Part shown: positions 27,446 through 36,726 of the stretch, piece after piece
Position numbering within the stretch: the first letter of the stretch is position 1
Layout of the letters: each line of letters begins with the position of its first letter
Assembly (NCBI GenBank): GCA_963726615.1
Contig: CAVSCX010000018.1
Coordinates: 1 to 64,000, forward strand
DNA length: 64,000 nt
DNA from: CAWDZK01 sp963726615
GTDB lineage: Bacteria; Actinomycetota; Actinomycetes; JACCUZ01
Direction: 5' to 3'
The notes under the pieces: model-generated
The model's database searches: none
What the model saw: the letters and a program-made list of their open reading frames with translations, nothing else
Told to the model about the DNA's origin: nothing
Made by a program: the position numbers and the translations under genes

Positions 27446-30253
27446 TCAGGCGAAGCGCCCTCGCACCAGGGTGGCCCCGAGCGCGCCCAGACCGAGGACG
27501 ACCAGGGCGACGACGCCGCGGCCGGCACTGCCCAGGCCGCCGGTGTGCCCCACCGGCTCGATGCTGATGTCGTAGGCGCCGCGGTCGTCCGAGGAGCCCT
27601 CGGGCGCGCCGTACGGGAGCGCGTGGTCGGCTCCCTTGGTGTTCAGCGCCTGCATCACGGCGTACTCCTTGCCGTACTCCTTGGCCGCCTCCTCGCCGGC
27701 AACCACCAGCTGGGAGGTGCCTTCCGCCTGCAGCTGGCCGGCGCCGTCGACGATCTGCTGGTCGCCGTCCTTGGCCTGGGCCAGGCCGTCGGCGATCTCG
27801 ACCGAGCCGTCGGCGGCCGCCTGCAGCCCGGCGAGCCCGTCGGCGAGCTGGGTGGCGCCCGGGGCGAGCTTGCCGTTCAGGCCGGCGGCCAGCTCGGCCG
27901 AGCCGTCGGACAGCGCCGCCGACCCCTTGGCCAGCGCCCGCGCGCCGGACACGGCGGCCGGCACCTTCTCCCCGACCTGGGCCAGCCCGGCGGAGAGCCG
28001 GGCCGCACCGCCGGCCAGCTGGTGCGCGCCGTCGCCGGCCTTGGCGATGCCCAGCGCGAGGTCGCCGGCGCCGACGTTGGCCGCTGCCGACCCTGGTGCG
28101 AGCTGCGCGATGCCGCCTACAGCCGAGGTCACCCCACCGATGAGCTGGTCGAGCCCGGGAAGCACCTGCGTCCTGACGCCGTCGCGGGCAGAGACCGCAC
28201 CGGCACCGAGGAGGTTCACGCCCGACCGGATCGAGCTGAGTCCGGCCTGCGCCTGGGCGACGCCCGAGAGCAACCCGTCCACGCCCGGCACGAGCTTGGT
28301 GGTGACGCCACCGAGCACCAGACCGAGACCACCGCTGGCCTGGGTCGACTTGGCTCGCAGTCCGGCCGTCGGGTCCTCGATGCCCCAGTAGACAGCGGCC
28401 AGGTAGTCACAGTTCGTCGCGAGAGCGCCGGCGGGGACAGGAGGGGGAAGCGCTCCGCAGGCGGAGAGCTGGTAGGCCGCGCCGACCGCCCCCTTGAGGT
28501 CGTCGATGCTGCCGCCCGACTGCAAGGCGGCGTCGAGACCGGCCTTTACCGCGCTGACGCCCTGCTTCACGCCACACGGGTTGGCGGGGTCGGACGGGTT
28601 CGCCGGGTCACAGGCCGGGTTGTCCAGGCCGCCCTTCACGCCGGTGAGGCCCTCCTTCAGCCCACAGGGATTGGTCGGGTTGGTCGGGTCGGCCAGCGAG
28701 CACGCCGGGTTGCTCAGTCCTGCTGCGAGGCCCGCCAGTCCCTCCTTCACGCCGCAGGGGTTCGCGGGGTTGGTCGGGTTGGCCAGGCTGCACGCGGGGT
28801 TGCTCAGGCCGCCGGCGATCTGCTGCAGCCCTTGGTACAGGCCACCGGGGTCAGCGGCGCCGGCCGCGCCGATCGGGTGATCGATGCCGTGGCGCAGCGC
28901 GATCAGCCCGGCCTTGGCGGCGGGCAGGCCGGACGAGGAGTTGTTCAGCTGGCCGAGGCCGTCGCTGATCAGCCCGAGCGCGCCGGCCAGAGCCTGGCTG
29001 CCGTCGATGAGGTCGGCGTCGGACGCCGGGTCCTGGAAGCCGGTGGACAGCCGGCTGGCCCCGGCGGAGAGCTCGGTCGCGCCGGCCGACAGCTGGCCGG
29101 CCCCGTCCGCGAGGGCGCCGAGACCGGCGGCGAGGTCCTTGTTGCCAGCGGCCACCTTCTTGGCGCCGTCGGCGACCTGGGTGCCGCCGTCGGCGGCGTC
29201 CCGGGCGCCCTTCGCCAGCTGGCGGCCACCGTCGATCGCGGTGGGGACGCCGTCGGCGAGGCCGCTGCTGAGCTGGTCGGCACCGGCCTGCAGCTGGGTG
29301 AGGCCGTCCAGCAGGGTGGCGGCCCCGTCGCGCAGCTTGAGCAGGTTGCTGTCGATCTGGGTGGCGCCGTCGGTGAGGTCACGCCCGGTCTGCGCGCCGG
29401 ACGCGAAGCCGTCCTGGCCGAACTTCAGCTCGGGGTGCAGCTCCGGCGAGACGGGGACCACCTGCATGTGTGCGGCAGGGATCGCGATGTCGTCGACGTC
29501 GGCGGTGAAGCCGAACTTCTGCTCCACCTGGCCGATCGGCTCGAACAGCACCATCGTCCAGGTGACCAGCCGGCCGCCGTGGCCGTTGCCGGCCTGGTCC
29601 GCGCGGTTGTCCGTCGAGGCGATGTGGCGGAACGAGTCGGGCAGGTCGAGCGCGAGCTGGCCGACGTACGGCGTGACGATGTCGAGGGTCTCGGTGACGT
29701 CCTCGCCGTGCCCGTCGGGGTAGGTGATCTCGGTCGGCTCGGCGGTGGTGTTCGTCACCGTGTACGAGACGCCGAGCTCGCCGGACCGCCCGGCCAGGTC
29801 GTCCGGGTCGATCGCCGTGCCGTCGAGGGTGTAGGCGATGTCCACCGACACCGGCAGGTCACCGGTGAAGTCGGCGACGGTGCGGAACCGCTTGGTCCCG
29901 TCGACGTCGAAGTCGTAGACGGCCTTCCCGTCGCGGGTGGTCGGGGAGCCCCAGCCGTCGAGGTTGCGCAGGCCGGACGTCGAGGTCGGGTCCTCCAGGG
30001 AGACCTTGCCGCTGCCGGTGGCCTCGACCTGGGCGAACACGTGGCTCGCGCCGCGGTCCAGGGTGCCGTCGGAGTTCAGCTGGGCCTTGACGGTCTCGGA
30101 GGTCTGCACGTTCGGGGCGCCGTCGGCGGCCGCGAGGGCGGCGGTGATCGGTCCTGCCAGGGCGAGGACCGCGGCGGCCGCCAGGGCGGTGCCGCCGAGG
30201 ACCTGCTTGCGCCGGCGGGTGGCGCCGGGCGTGGGGGTGGAGGTCGGCGTCAT
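27446..30253 (-). CDS. Large secreted, membrane-anchored repeat protein (YhgE/Pip-like helical repeats)
   Basis: The 935-residue protein has a signal peptide (VLGGTALAAAAVLALAGPITAALAAADG), an extracellular beta-rich domain to about 280 (VSVDIAYTLDGT, ITYPDGHGEDV), then a long helical region built from LxxGAxxLxxG heptad-type repeats. This is the pattern seen in YhgE/Pip-like and X-X-12-G surface proteins. A middle segment carries three 30-residue Asn-Pro/Cys repeats. A C-terminal helix and basic tail (ALVVLGLGALGATLVRGRFA) anchor it. Its ATG lies 3 nt after the stop of the membrane-protein gene, so the two are one operon. A role in cell-surface or secretion-linked complexes is inferred only. 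Confidence 0.75.
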   Translation of the reverse strand: MTPTSTPTPGATRRRKQVLGGTALAAAAVLALAGPITAALAAADGAPNVQTSETVKAQLNSDGTLDRGASHVFAQVEATGSGKVSLEDPTSTSGLRNLDGWGSPTTRDGKAVYDFDVDGTKRFRTVADFTGDLPVSVDIAYTLDGTAIDPDDLAGRSGELGVSYTVTNTTAEPTEITYPDGHGEDVTETLDIVTPYVGQLALDLPDSFRHIASTDNRADQAGNGHGGRLVTWTMVLFEPIGQVEQKFGFTADVDDIAIPAAHMQVVPVSPELHPELKFGQDGFASGAQTGRDLTDGATQIDSNLLKLRDGAATLLDGLTQLQAGADQLSSGLADGVPTAIDGGRQLAKGARDAADGGTQVADGAKKVAAGNKDLAAGLGALADGAGQLSAGATELSAGASRLSTGFQDPASDADLIDGSQALAGALGLISDGLGQLNNSSSGLPAAKAGLIALRHGIDHPIGAAGAADPGGLYQGLQQIAGGLSNPACSLANPTNPANPCGVKEGLAGLAAGLSNPACSLADPTNPTNPCGLKEGLTGVKGGLDNPACDPANPSDPANPCGVKQGVSAVKAGLDAALQSGGSIDDLKGAVGAAYQLSACGALPPPVPAGALATNCDYLAAVYWGIEDPTAGLRAKSTQASGGLGLVLGGVTTKLVPGVDGLLSGVAQAQAGLSSIRSGVNLLGAGAVSARDGVRTQVLPGLDQLIGGVTSAVGGIAQLAPGSAAANVGAGDLALGIAKAGDGAHQLAGGAARLSAGLAQVGEKVPAAVSGARALAKGSAALSDGSAELAAGLNGKLAPGATQLADGLAGLQAAADGSVEIADGLAQAKDGDQQIVDGAGQLQAEGTSQLVVAGEEAAKEYGKEYAVMQALNTKGADHALPYGAPEGSSDDRGAYDISIEPVGHTGGLGSAGRGVVALVVLGLGALGATLVRGRFA
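28540..28810 (-). repeat. Three tandem 90-bp coding repeats
   Basis: Within the large surface protein, three consecutive 30-residue units share the pattern GLxNPACxxANPTNPANPCGVKxGL and differ at a few positions (for example SLADPTNPTNPCGLK and DPANPSDPANPCGVK). Each unit has two cysteines, which could form one disulfide per repeat. Confidence 0.75.
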
Positions 30254-30256
30254 CGG

Positions 30257-30868
30257 TCAGGCCTCCGCGGGCTTGTCGAGGATCTGCACGCCGGCGCTGC
30301 CGCCGGAGTCGTTGGCCTTGTCGCGGTCGCCGGGGCGGTCGCCGAGCGGGCGCCGGTCGGCGGGGCTGGTGTCCTCGTCGCCGGCGAACGCGGCGCCCAG
30401 GGCGCCGACCAGGAAGCCGACGGCCGCCGCGAGCAGGACGGTCGTGGCCGCGGTCACCGACTGGCTGGTGAACGCCGTCGGGTCGATGCCGAACGCGTAC
30501 TCGTAGGCGCCGGCGATCGCGGCGACCCCGAGCAGGCCGGACCAGAGCGGTAGCCAGCCGAGGGTCGCGGCGCAGATGCCGGTCAGCAGCGCGATGACGA
30601 GGAAGGCCGCCAGCGCCCGGCCGCCGCCGGTGTCGGGCAGCAGCCCGGCGCGCAGCGCGTAGCCGACCAGGCCGAGGACGAACCCGACAAGGAAGCCCGC
30701 CGCCCGGGCCAGCGGAACGTCCCGGCCGGGCACCAGGCCGAGGGTGGCGCCGAGCGCCGCACCCAGCAGGGCCGAGCGGACCTCCTCGAGCCCGAGGGCC
30801 CCGCCGAACTGCGCGAGGAGTGCGGCGAAGACCGCGAGCAGTCCTCCGGTCACGAGCGTGCGTCGCAT
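30257..30868 (-). CDS. Integral membrane protein, unknown function
   Basis: The 203-residue protein has about five hydrophobic helices (for example TLVTGGLLAVFAALLAQFGG and TAATTVLLAAAVGFLVGALG) and a charged, Asp/Arg-rich cytoplasmic-type tail from about 165. I do not recognise the family. The ATG at 30868 lies 13 nt after the secreted hydrolase stop, and the large repeat protein starts 3 nt after this gene's stop, so it is the middle gene of a tight three-gene operon and may assemble with the repeat protein. Confidence 0.7.
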   Translation of the reverse strand: MRRTLVTGGLLAVFAALLAQFGGALGLEEVRSALLGAALGATLGLVPGRDVPLARAAGFLVGFVLGLVGYALRAGLLPDTGGGRALAAFLVIALLTGICAATLGWLPLWSGLLGVAAIAGAYEYAFGIDPTAFTSQSVTAATTVLLAAAVGFLVGALGAAFAGDEDTSPADRRPLGDRPGDRDKANDSGGSAGVQILDKPAEA

Positions 30869-30881
30869 GGTGAGCGTCCTT

Positions 30882-32249
30882 CTAGTGGGCCGGCCACGCG
30901 GGCACGGGCAGGGAGGTGCGCAGTCCGCCGGTCTCGGTGGGCGCGGTGTAGCTGCCGCTGGTCACCCAGCGGTCCAGGGTCTGCACCACGGTCACGTACT
31001 GCGCGGTGCTGAAGTTGCAGTGGCCCGCGCCGTAGGGCGCGCCGTCGTCGGACGTGCTCGGGCTGCCGTCCGGGTAGGTCGCCGGCGGTGACACCCACAG
31101 CTGGTGCAGCAGGCCGGCGGCGCCCGCGGCGGCGACCCGGTCCTGGAAGACCGCCTCGTTCTGCAGCAGCACCAGAGGGTCGTACTGCGTGTGCATCGTC
31201 AGGGTCGGGTCGGCGAGGCGACCGAGCGGGTTGCCCAGCGCGTACGCCGCCTTGCGCGCCTTCTTCTTCCGCGCCACCCGCTCGCCGTAGGTCTGGATGG
31301 TCTGGGCGTAGGCGCGCAGCAGGTTGGCGGAGAAGCCGAGTGACGTGAACCGGGCGACTGCCGCGTCGTCCGCCCGGTTGCGGTAGTCGACGGCCGTGTT
31401 GGTCGACGGGTTGCCCCCGACCCGCTGCTCGATGTCGTAGCGGCCCACGGTGCCGTAGGTCAGGGCGGTCTGCACTGTCTCGACGGCTGCAGACACCGCC
31501 GACGTGGTGCCGGCACCGGAGAAGTCCTTGGTCTTGCTGGACGCCCCGGTGAGGGCGGTGAGGCCGAGCAGGCGCGCGGCGGTGCCCGGCTGCTTCGCCG
31601 GGTCGGCCAGCCGACCCAGGATCGCCGTCATGGCGGCGTCGACGTTGTCCTGCGCCTCGGCGGCACCGGCGTACCCGGTGAGCTTGAGCCGGGGGTAGAA
31701 GAACACCTTGACCGCCACCGCGACGTCGAGGGCGAGGTCGAGGTTCTTGTTGGTGCCGGCCAGGACACCGCACAGCGGGGCGACGCCGTCGACCAGGCCG
31801 GGCCGCGCCTCGGCCAGGGTCTCGGTGATCAGGCCGCCGAGGCTGTTGCCCCAGGCGTAGACCCGCCGGACCGTGTCGGCGCCGAGAGTGCGCCTGGCGA
31901 TGCCGATCGCCTCGGCGCCGGCGGCCACGCCCTGGGTTGTCGCCCAGCCGGCGCCACCGCCGGCGTAGGACGAGCCGATGAGGGCGAAGCCCCGGCCAAG
32001 CAGGGCGTCGCGCACGGCCGTGCTCGGCGCGTTCGCCGCGCCGACCGGGGTGAACGTGTAGCCGTGCGACCAGACCAGCACGGTGCCGTTGAACGCCGCG
32101 GGCGCGTCGAGGACCCAGGAGCCGTTCGAGGTGGTGCCGGTCTCGTGCACCGCGCCGGCGGCCTGCGCCGGCACCGCCGGCAGCAGTGCCGGGAGCGGGA
32201 GGAGCGCGGCCGCCAGGGCCACCGCGAGGGCGCGCAGGCGTCGGGACAT
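30882..32249 (-). CDS. Secreted alpha/beta-hydrolase
   Basis: The 455-residue protein has a Sec signal peptide (RLRALAVALAAALLPLPALLPAVPAQAAG). An oxyanion-side strand (GTVLVWSHGYTF) is followed by the nucleophile elbow YAWGNSLGGLI. Asp in TMHTQYDPLV and His in GAGHCNFS complete a plausible triad. It resembles actinobacterial secreted S15/lipase-like alpha/beta hydrolases of unknown substrate. The ATG at 32249 is the first that gives a proper signal peptide; earlier codons up to 32291 are rejected. It leads the operon with the membrane protein and the repeat protein. Confidence 0.8.
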   Translation of the reverse strand: MSRRLRALAVALAAALLPLPALLPAVPAQAAGAVHETGTTSNGSWVLDAPAAFNGTVLVWSHGYTFTPVGAANAPSTAVRDALLGRGFALIGSSYAGGGAGWATTQGVAAGAEAIGIARRTLGADTVRRVYAWGNSLGGLITETLAEARPGLVDGVAPLCGVLAGTNKNLDLALDVAVAVKVFFYPRLKLTGYAGAAEAQDNVDAAMTAILGRLADPAKQPGTAARLLGLTALTGASSKTKDFSGAGTTSAVSAAVETVQTALTYGTVGRYDIEQRVGGNPSTNTAVDYRNRADDAAVARFTSLGFSANLLRAYAQTIQTYGERVARKKKARKAAYALGNPLGRLADPTLTMHTQYDPLVLLQNEAVFQDRVAAAGAAGLLHQLWVSPPATYPDGSPSTSDDGAPYGAGHCNFSTAQYVTVVQTLDRWVTSGSYTAPTETGGLRTSLPVPAWPAH

Positions 32250-32472
32250 GGGTCTCCAGACCGTGGCGGCAGGCGGGCGCACCCGCCACACCGGCGGGAG
32301 CCCGGACCCGACCGACGGTTACCGGTGGGTAGCCAGGTGGGTCGAGTGTTTCTACCAGGTAAACCGGCCGTGGGCCTACTGGGCGCCGGCAAACAGTGCC
32401 CCAGCAATACGTCTGTCCCGTGGCGGGACCTCCGCCCGACCGGTGGCTTCAGGCGGCGTCAGGGGGTCGGCG

Positions 32473-33792
32473 TCACGGTGTCGACGCGAGGACCTCCCCC
32501 GGGGCGGCCGGGCAGCCGGCCGGGTCCGGGGCCGCCGTCGGGTCCGGCGCCGGGTCGGGGGTCGCGGTCGGGTCGGGGGTCGCGCTGGGGTCGGGGGTCG
32601 CGGTCGGGTCAGGGGTGGCCGTCGGGTCCGGCGTGCCGGTCGGGTCCGGTCCCGGGGCCGGGCAGGACGGCGGGTCGGCGGGAGGGTCGGGTGTCGCTGT
32701 CGGCGCCGCCGGCGTCGGGTGCGCTGCGGCCGGGGTCGGGTCGGGCGCGGCGGGCGGAGCAGCCGGGGCCGGCGCCTGCGGTCCGCCGGCGGGTGGCGGG
32801 TCCGGCGCGGGCGGCGCGGCAACCGGCGCAGGGGCCGGGCCGCCGGTGTCCGGGCCGGCGGGCAGGACGGGCACCGGCGGGCCGAGCGCCCCGATGGTGC
32901 CGCCGTCGTCGGCTGCTGTCGTGTCGCCGGCCGGCCGGTCGCCGCGCCCGGCGAGGGTGCCGGTCACCGACGACCCGGTGGCGTAGGCGTCGGCCCAGGC
33001 CAGCACCAGGTCGACGTAGTCCCAGGAGTGGTTGTAGCTGAACACCGCGCTTCGGCGGTCCTTCTCCTCCTGCAGGTCGCGGTCGCCCGCACAGAGGTAG
33101 GCGGCGGCCGCCAGCGCCGCGTCGTCGACGTCGGACGGGTCGGCGGTGCCGTCGCCGTCGGCGTCCTGCCCCCAGGCCGCCCAGGAGGACGGGATGAACT
33201 GCATCGGCCCGACCGCGCGGTCCCAGGTCGTGTCGCCGTCCCAGCGGCCGCCGTCGGAGTCCGGGATCGCCGCGAACGGCCCGGCGCCGTCCAGGACCGG
33301 CCCCAGGATCGGGGTCAGGGTGTGCCCGCCGCGGTCGACCCGGCCGCCGAACGCGTGGCCGGACTCCACCTTGCCGATCGCGGCGACCAGGCTCCACTGC
33401 AGGTGGCAGCCGGGGTCGCTCCGCCGCATCGACGCGGCGGCGTTGCGGTAGGCGAGCAGGACCCGGGCGGGCAGCGCGGTGCCGGTGACGCGGACGGGCA
33501 CGCCGCGATTGCGGTCGGTGCGGCCGGTGCCGTCGCCGCTGCCGTCCTGCGCGCCGGTGTCCAGCCGCACGTCGAGCAGCACCGGCCCGGGGTCGGTCAC
33601 CGGGTGCGCGCCGTCCTGGGCCAGGTCGCCGGTCTCCGGCACCGGGGCGGGGTCGGCCAGCGACGTGCGCACGGTGTCGCTCCGGAGACCGACCCGCACA
33701 TCCGGCGACGGCGCGACCAGCATGCCGGCGAGCAGCACGGGGACACCGGCCGCCGCCGCGACGGCCGGGAGGCGGACCCAGCCAGGTGCCAC
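32473..33792 (-). CDS. Lytic transglycosylase (SLT/MltB-like) with Pro-rich repeat tail
   Basis: The 439-residue exported protein has an N-terminal anchor or signal (LPAVAAAAGVPVLLAGMLVA). The catalytic domain includes SLVAAIGKVESGHAFGG with the likely catalytic Glu, AVGPMQFIPSSWAAWGQDADGDG and AAYLCAGDRDL, the MltB-type pattern. It cleaves peptidoglycan glycan strands. From about 300 the protein is a Pro/Ala/Thr tail ending in TPDPTA repeats, suited to spanning or binding the wall. The start is the GTG at 33792. It lies downstream of polA on the same strand, with about 160 bp between. Confidence 0.85.
   Translation of the reverse strand: MAPGWVRLPAVAAAAGVPVLLAGMLVAPSPDVRVGLRSDTVRTSLADPAPVPETGDLAQDGAHPVTDPGPVLLDVRLDTGAQDGSGDGTGRTDRNRGVPVRVTGTALPARVLLAYRNAAASMRRSDPGCHLQWSLVAAIGKVESGHAFGGRVDRGGHTLTPILGPVLDGAGPFAAIPDSDGGRWDGDTTWDRAVGPMQFIPSSWAAWGQDADGDGTADPSDVDDAALAAAAYLCAGDRDLQEEKDRRSAVFSYNHSWDYVDLVLAWADAYATGSSVTGTLAGRGDRPAGDTTAADDGGTIGALGPPVPVLPAGPDTGGPAPAPVAAPPAPDPPPAGGPQAPAPAAPPAAPDPTPAAAHPTPAAPTATPDPPADPPSCPAPGPDPTGTPDPTATPDPTATPDPSATPDPTATPDPAPDPTAAPDPAGCPAAPGEVLASTP
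32540..32660 (-). repeat. Short tandem coding repeat (TPDPTA/S units)
   Basis: GTCGGGGTC-type 18-bp units are repeated here and encode a chain of TPDPTA, TPDPSA and TPDPAP hexapeptides at the C-terminus of the lytic transglycosylase. Copy number in such tracts can vary between strains and is prone to assembly error. Confidence 0.75.
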
Positions 33793-33955
33793 GTGTCACC
33801 TGCTTCCCCGTCGATGTCGGTGCCCTCGAACCTACGTCCGCCGGCGGAGGTGGACCAGCGGGTGTTCGGGCACCGTCAGGCCCCTGTCACCCGCCTGTCA
33901 TGTCCAGCGGGACGACGGAAACACCTGCCCGCGGCCTCTGGCTGCGGGCCGTGGC

Positions 33956-36664
33956 TCAGTGCCCGGCGTCCTGCCAGGTCCGGCCGACGCCGACCGAGAC
34001 GTCCAGCGGCACGGCCAGCTCGTGCGCCGCGCCCATCTCCCGGCGTACCAGCGCCTCCAGAGCCTCCCGCTCCCCGGGCGCGACCTCGAGCACCAGCTCG
34101 TCGTGCACCTGCAGCAGCACCCGGCTGGCCAGGCCCTCGGCCGCCAGCGCCCGGTCGACGTTGAGCATCGCCACCTTGACCAGGTCGGCCGCCGAGCCCT
34201 GGATCGGCGCGTTCAGCGCCATCCGCTCGGCCATCTCCCGGCGCTGCCGGTTGTCGCTCGTCAGGTCGGGCAGGTAGCGGCGCCGGCCCATGATGGTCTC
34301 GGTGAAACCGCTGCGCCGGGCCTCGGCGACGACGTCGTGCAGGTAGTCGCGGACCCCGCCGAAGCGCAGGAAGTACTCGTCCATCAGGCCCTTGGCCTCG
34401 TCGGTGCCGATGCCGAGCTGGCGGGACAGGCCGAACGCGGACAGCCCGTAGGCCAGCCCGTAGGACATCGCCTTGATCTTGGCCCGCTGCTCGAGGGTGA
34501 CGTCGCCCGGCTCGACGCCGAAGACCCGCGAGGCGGTGAACGCGTGCAGGTCCTCCCCCGAGTGGAACGCCTCGATCAGGCCGGCGTCCTCGGACAGGTG
34601 CGCCATGATCCGCATCTCGATCTGGCTGTAGTCGGCGGTCAGCAGCGACTCGTAGCCCGCGCCGACGACGAACGCGAGCCGGATCCGGCGTCCCTCCTCG
34701 GTGCGGATCGGGATGTTCTGCAGGTTCGGCTCGGTGGACGAGAGCCGGCCGGTCGCCGCGATCATCTGGTTGAACGTCGTGTGGATCCGGCCGTCGTCGC
34801 GGACCGTCTTGAGCAGGCCGTCGACGGTGACCTTGAGCCGGGTCGCGTCCCGGTGCCGGAGGATCGCGGCCAGGAACGGGTGCGCGGTCTGCGCGTACAG
34901 CGTCTGCAGCGCGTCGGCGTCGGTCGTGTAGCCGGTCTTGGTGCGCTTGGTCTTGGGCATGCCGAGCTCGTCGAACAGCAGCACCTGCAGCTGCTTGGGC
35001 GAGCCGAGGTTGATCTCCTTGCCGATCACGGCGTAGGCCTCGTCGGCGGCCTCCTTGACCGCGCCGGCGAACTGCGACTCGAGCGAGCTCAGGTGCTCGG
35101 TGTCGACGGCGATGCCGGCCCGCTCCATCGCGGCGAGCACCTCGACGAGCGGCAGCTCGACCTCGCGCAGCAGCCGGGTGGCGGCCTTGGCCTCGAGCTC
35201 GGTGTCCAGCGCGTCGGCGAGCTCGAGCACGGCGCGGGCCCGCAGCACGTCGGACTCCGCGGCGGACGTGTCCTCGCCGCCGTCCAGCCCGAACGCGAGC
35301 TGCCCGTGGTCGTCACCCTCGGCCCGCAGCTCGCGGCGCAGGTAGCGCAGCGCGAGGTCGGCCAGGTCGTAGCTGCGCTGGTCGGGCATCGCGAGGTACG
35401 CCGACAGCGCGGTGTCGCTGGTGACGCCGGCCAGCGTCCAGCCGCGGGCGGCGAACGCCAGCGACGGTCCCTTCGCGTCGTGCAGCGCCTTGGGCGCCGA
35501 CTCGTCCGCCAGCCAGGCCGCGACCGCCTGCTCGTCTGCCTCCGCCAGCGTCTCGGTCGCGAACCAGGCGCCCTCGCCGTCGCCGCCGGCCAGCGCGACC
35601 CCGGTGACGTCGCCGGTGCCGGCGCCCCAGTAGCCGGACAGGTGGACGCCGGTGCGGGCACCGGACCGGGCATGCTCGTCGAGCCACGGCGCCACCTCGC
35701 CGGCCCCGAGCATGGCGAAGGTGACCTCGAAGCCCTGCTCGGCCTCCGGGGTTGCCGCCTCGACCGTCTGGTAGAGCCGGTCCCGCAGCACCCGGAACTC
35801 CAGGGCGTCGAAGACCTGGTGGACCTCGTCGCGCTCCCAGTTGGTCCGGACCAGGTCGCCGGGCATCACCTCGACCGGCACCTCCCGGACCAGCTCGGTG
35901 AGCTGCCGGTTCTGCACGACCTGCGCGAGGTGGGCACGCAGCGCGTCCCCGGCCTTGCCCGTGACCTCGTCGACGCGGGCGACGAGCTGGTCCAGGTCGC
36001 CGTACTCCACGATCCACTTGGTGGCGGTCTTCTCCCCGACACCGGGGATGTTCGGCAGGTTGTCGCTGGGGTCGCCGCGCAGCGCCGCGAAGTCGGGGTA
36101 CTGCGCCGGCGTGAGGCCGTACTTCTCCTGGACGTGCTCCGGGGTGAACCGCCACATGTCCGAGACGCCCTTGCGGGGGTAGAGCACGGTGACGTGGTCG
36201 GTGACCAGCTGCAGCGCGTCGCGGTCGCCGCTGCAGATGAGGACGTCGAAGCCCTCCCGCTCGGCCCGGGTCGTCACCGTCGCGATGACGTCGTCGGCCT
36301 CGTAGCCCGGTGCCTCCAGGGTCGGGATGCGCAGCGCCGCGAGGACCTCCTTGACGAGGTCGACCTGGCCCTTGAAGTCGGCCGGGCTGGTGGTGCGGTT
36401 GGCCTTGTAGTCGGCGTACAGCTCGGAGCGGAAGGTCTGCCGGGACACGTCGAAGGCCACCGCCACGTGGGTGGGGTCCTCGTCGCGCAGCAGGTTGATG
36501 AGCATCGAGGTGAAGCCGTAGACCGCGTTGGTCGGCTGACCCGTGGTGGTGGAGAAGTTCTCGACCGGGAGCGCGAAGAACGCGCGGTAGGCCAGCGAGT
36601 GCCCGTCGAGCAGGAGCAGCCTGTCGGTCGCCCGGGCGGTCTGGGTGCCGGTCTGCGCTGCCAC
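33956..36664 (-). CDS. polA: DNA polymerase I
   Basis: The 902-residue enzyme does repair synthesis and removes RNA primers. The N-terminal 5'-3' exonuclease has LLLDGHSLAYRAFFA, GYEADDVIAT, SGDRDALQLV and GDPSDNLPNIPGVGEKTA. The middle exonuclease-like domain lacks clear DEDD metal ligands, as in other actinobacteria. The polymerase domain has motif A TADYSQIEMRIMAHLS, motif B RAKIKAMSYGLAYG and motif C LLQVHDELVLEV. The GTG at 36664 is the start. The gene is divergent from the thioesterase, with only about 60 bp between the starts. It keeps the same orientation as rpsA. Confidence 0.98.
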   Translation of the reverse strand: MAAQTGTQTARATDRLLLLDGHSLAYRAFFALPVENFSTTTGQPTNAVYGFTSMLINLLRDEDPTHVAVAFDVSRQTFRSELYADYKANRTTSPADFKGQVDLVKEVLAALRIPTLEAPGYEADDVIATVTTRAEREGFDVLICSGDRDALQLVTDHVTVLYPRKGVSDMWRFTPEHVQEKYGLTPAQYPDFAALRGDPSDNLPNIPGVGEKTATKWIVEYGDLDQLVARVDEVTGKAGDALRAHLAQVVQNRQLTELVREVPVEVMPGDLVRTNWERDEVHQVFDALEFRVLRDRLYQTVEAATPEAEQGFEVTFAMLGAGEVAPWLDEHARSGARTGVHLSGYWGAGTGDVTGVALAGGDGEGAWFATETLAEADEQAVAAWLADESAPKALHDAKGPSLAFAARGWTLAGVTSDTALSAYLAMPDQRSYDLADLALRYLRRELRAEGDDHGQLAFGLDGGEDTSAAESDVLRARAVLELADALDTELEAKAATRLLREVELPLVEVLAAMERAGIAVDTEHLSSLESQFAGAVKEAADEAYAVIGKEINLGSPKQLQVLLFDELGMPKTKRTKTGYTTDADALQTLYAQTAHPFLAAILRHRDATRLKVTVDGLLKTVRDDGRIHTTFNQMIAATGRLSSTEPNLQNIPIRTEEGRRIRLAFVVGAGYESLLTADYSQIEMRIMAHLSEDAGLIEAFHSGEDLHAFTASRVFGVEPGDVTLEQRAKIKAMSYGLAYGLSAFGLSRQLGIGTDEAKGLMDEYFLRFGGVRDYLHDVVAEARRSGFTETIMGRRRYLPDLTSDNRQRREMAERMALNAPIQGSAADLVKVAMLNVDRALAAEGLASRVLLQVHDELVLEVAPGEREALEALVRREMGAAHELAVPLDVSVGVGRTWQDAGH

Positions 36665-36726
36665 GGGCCCGACCCTAGTAGGGCAGCCCGACAGCCCCTG
36701 GACCCCCGGTGCCTACGATCGCGGCC

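Noticed and set aside
26993..30553. 1186-residue plus-strand open frame
   Set aside because: It mirrors the large repeat protein and its lipoprotein neighbour; composition follows the complement of LxxGA repeats, with no start signal.
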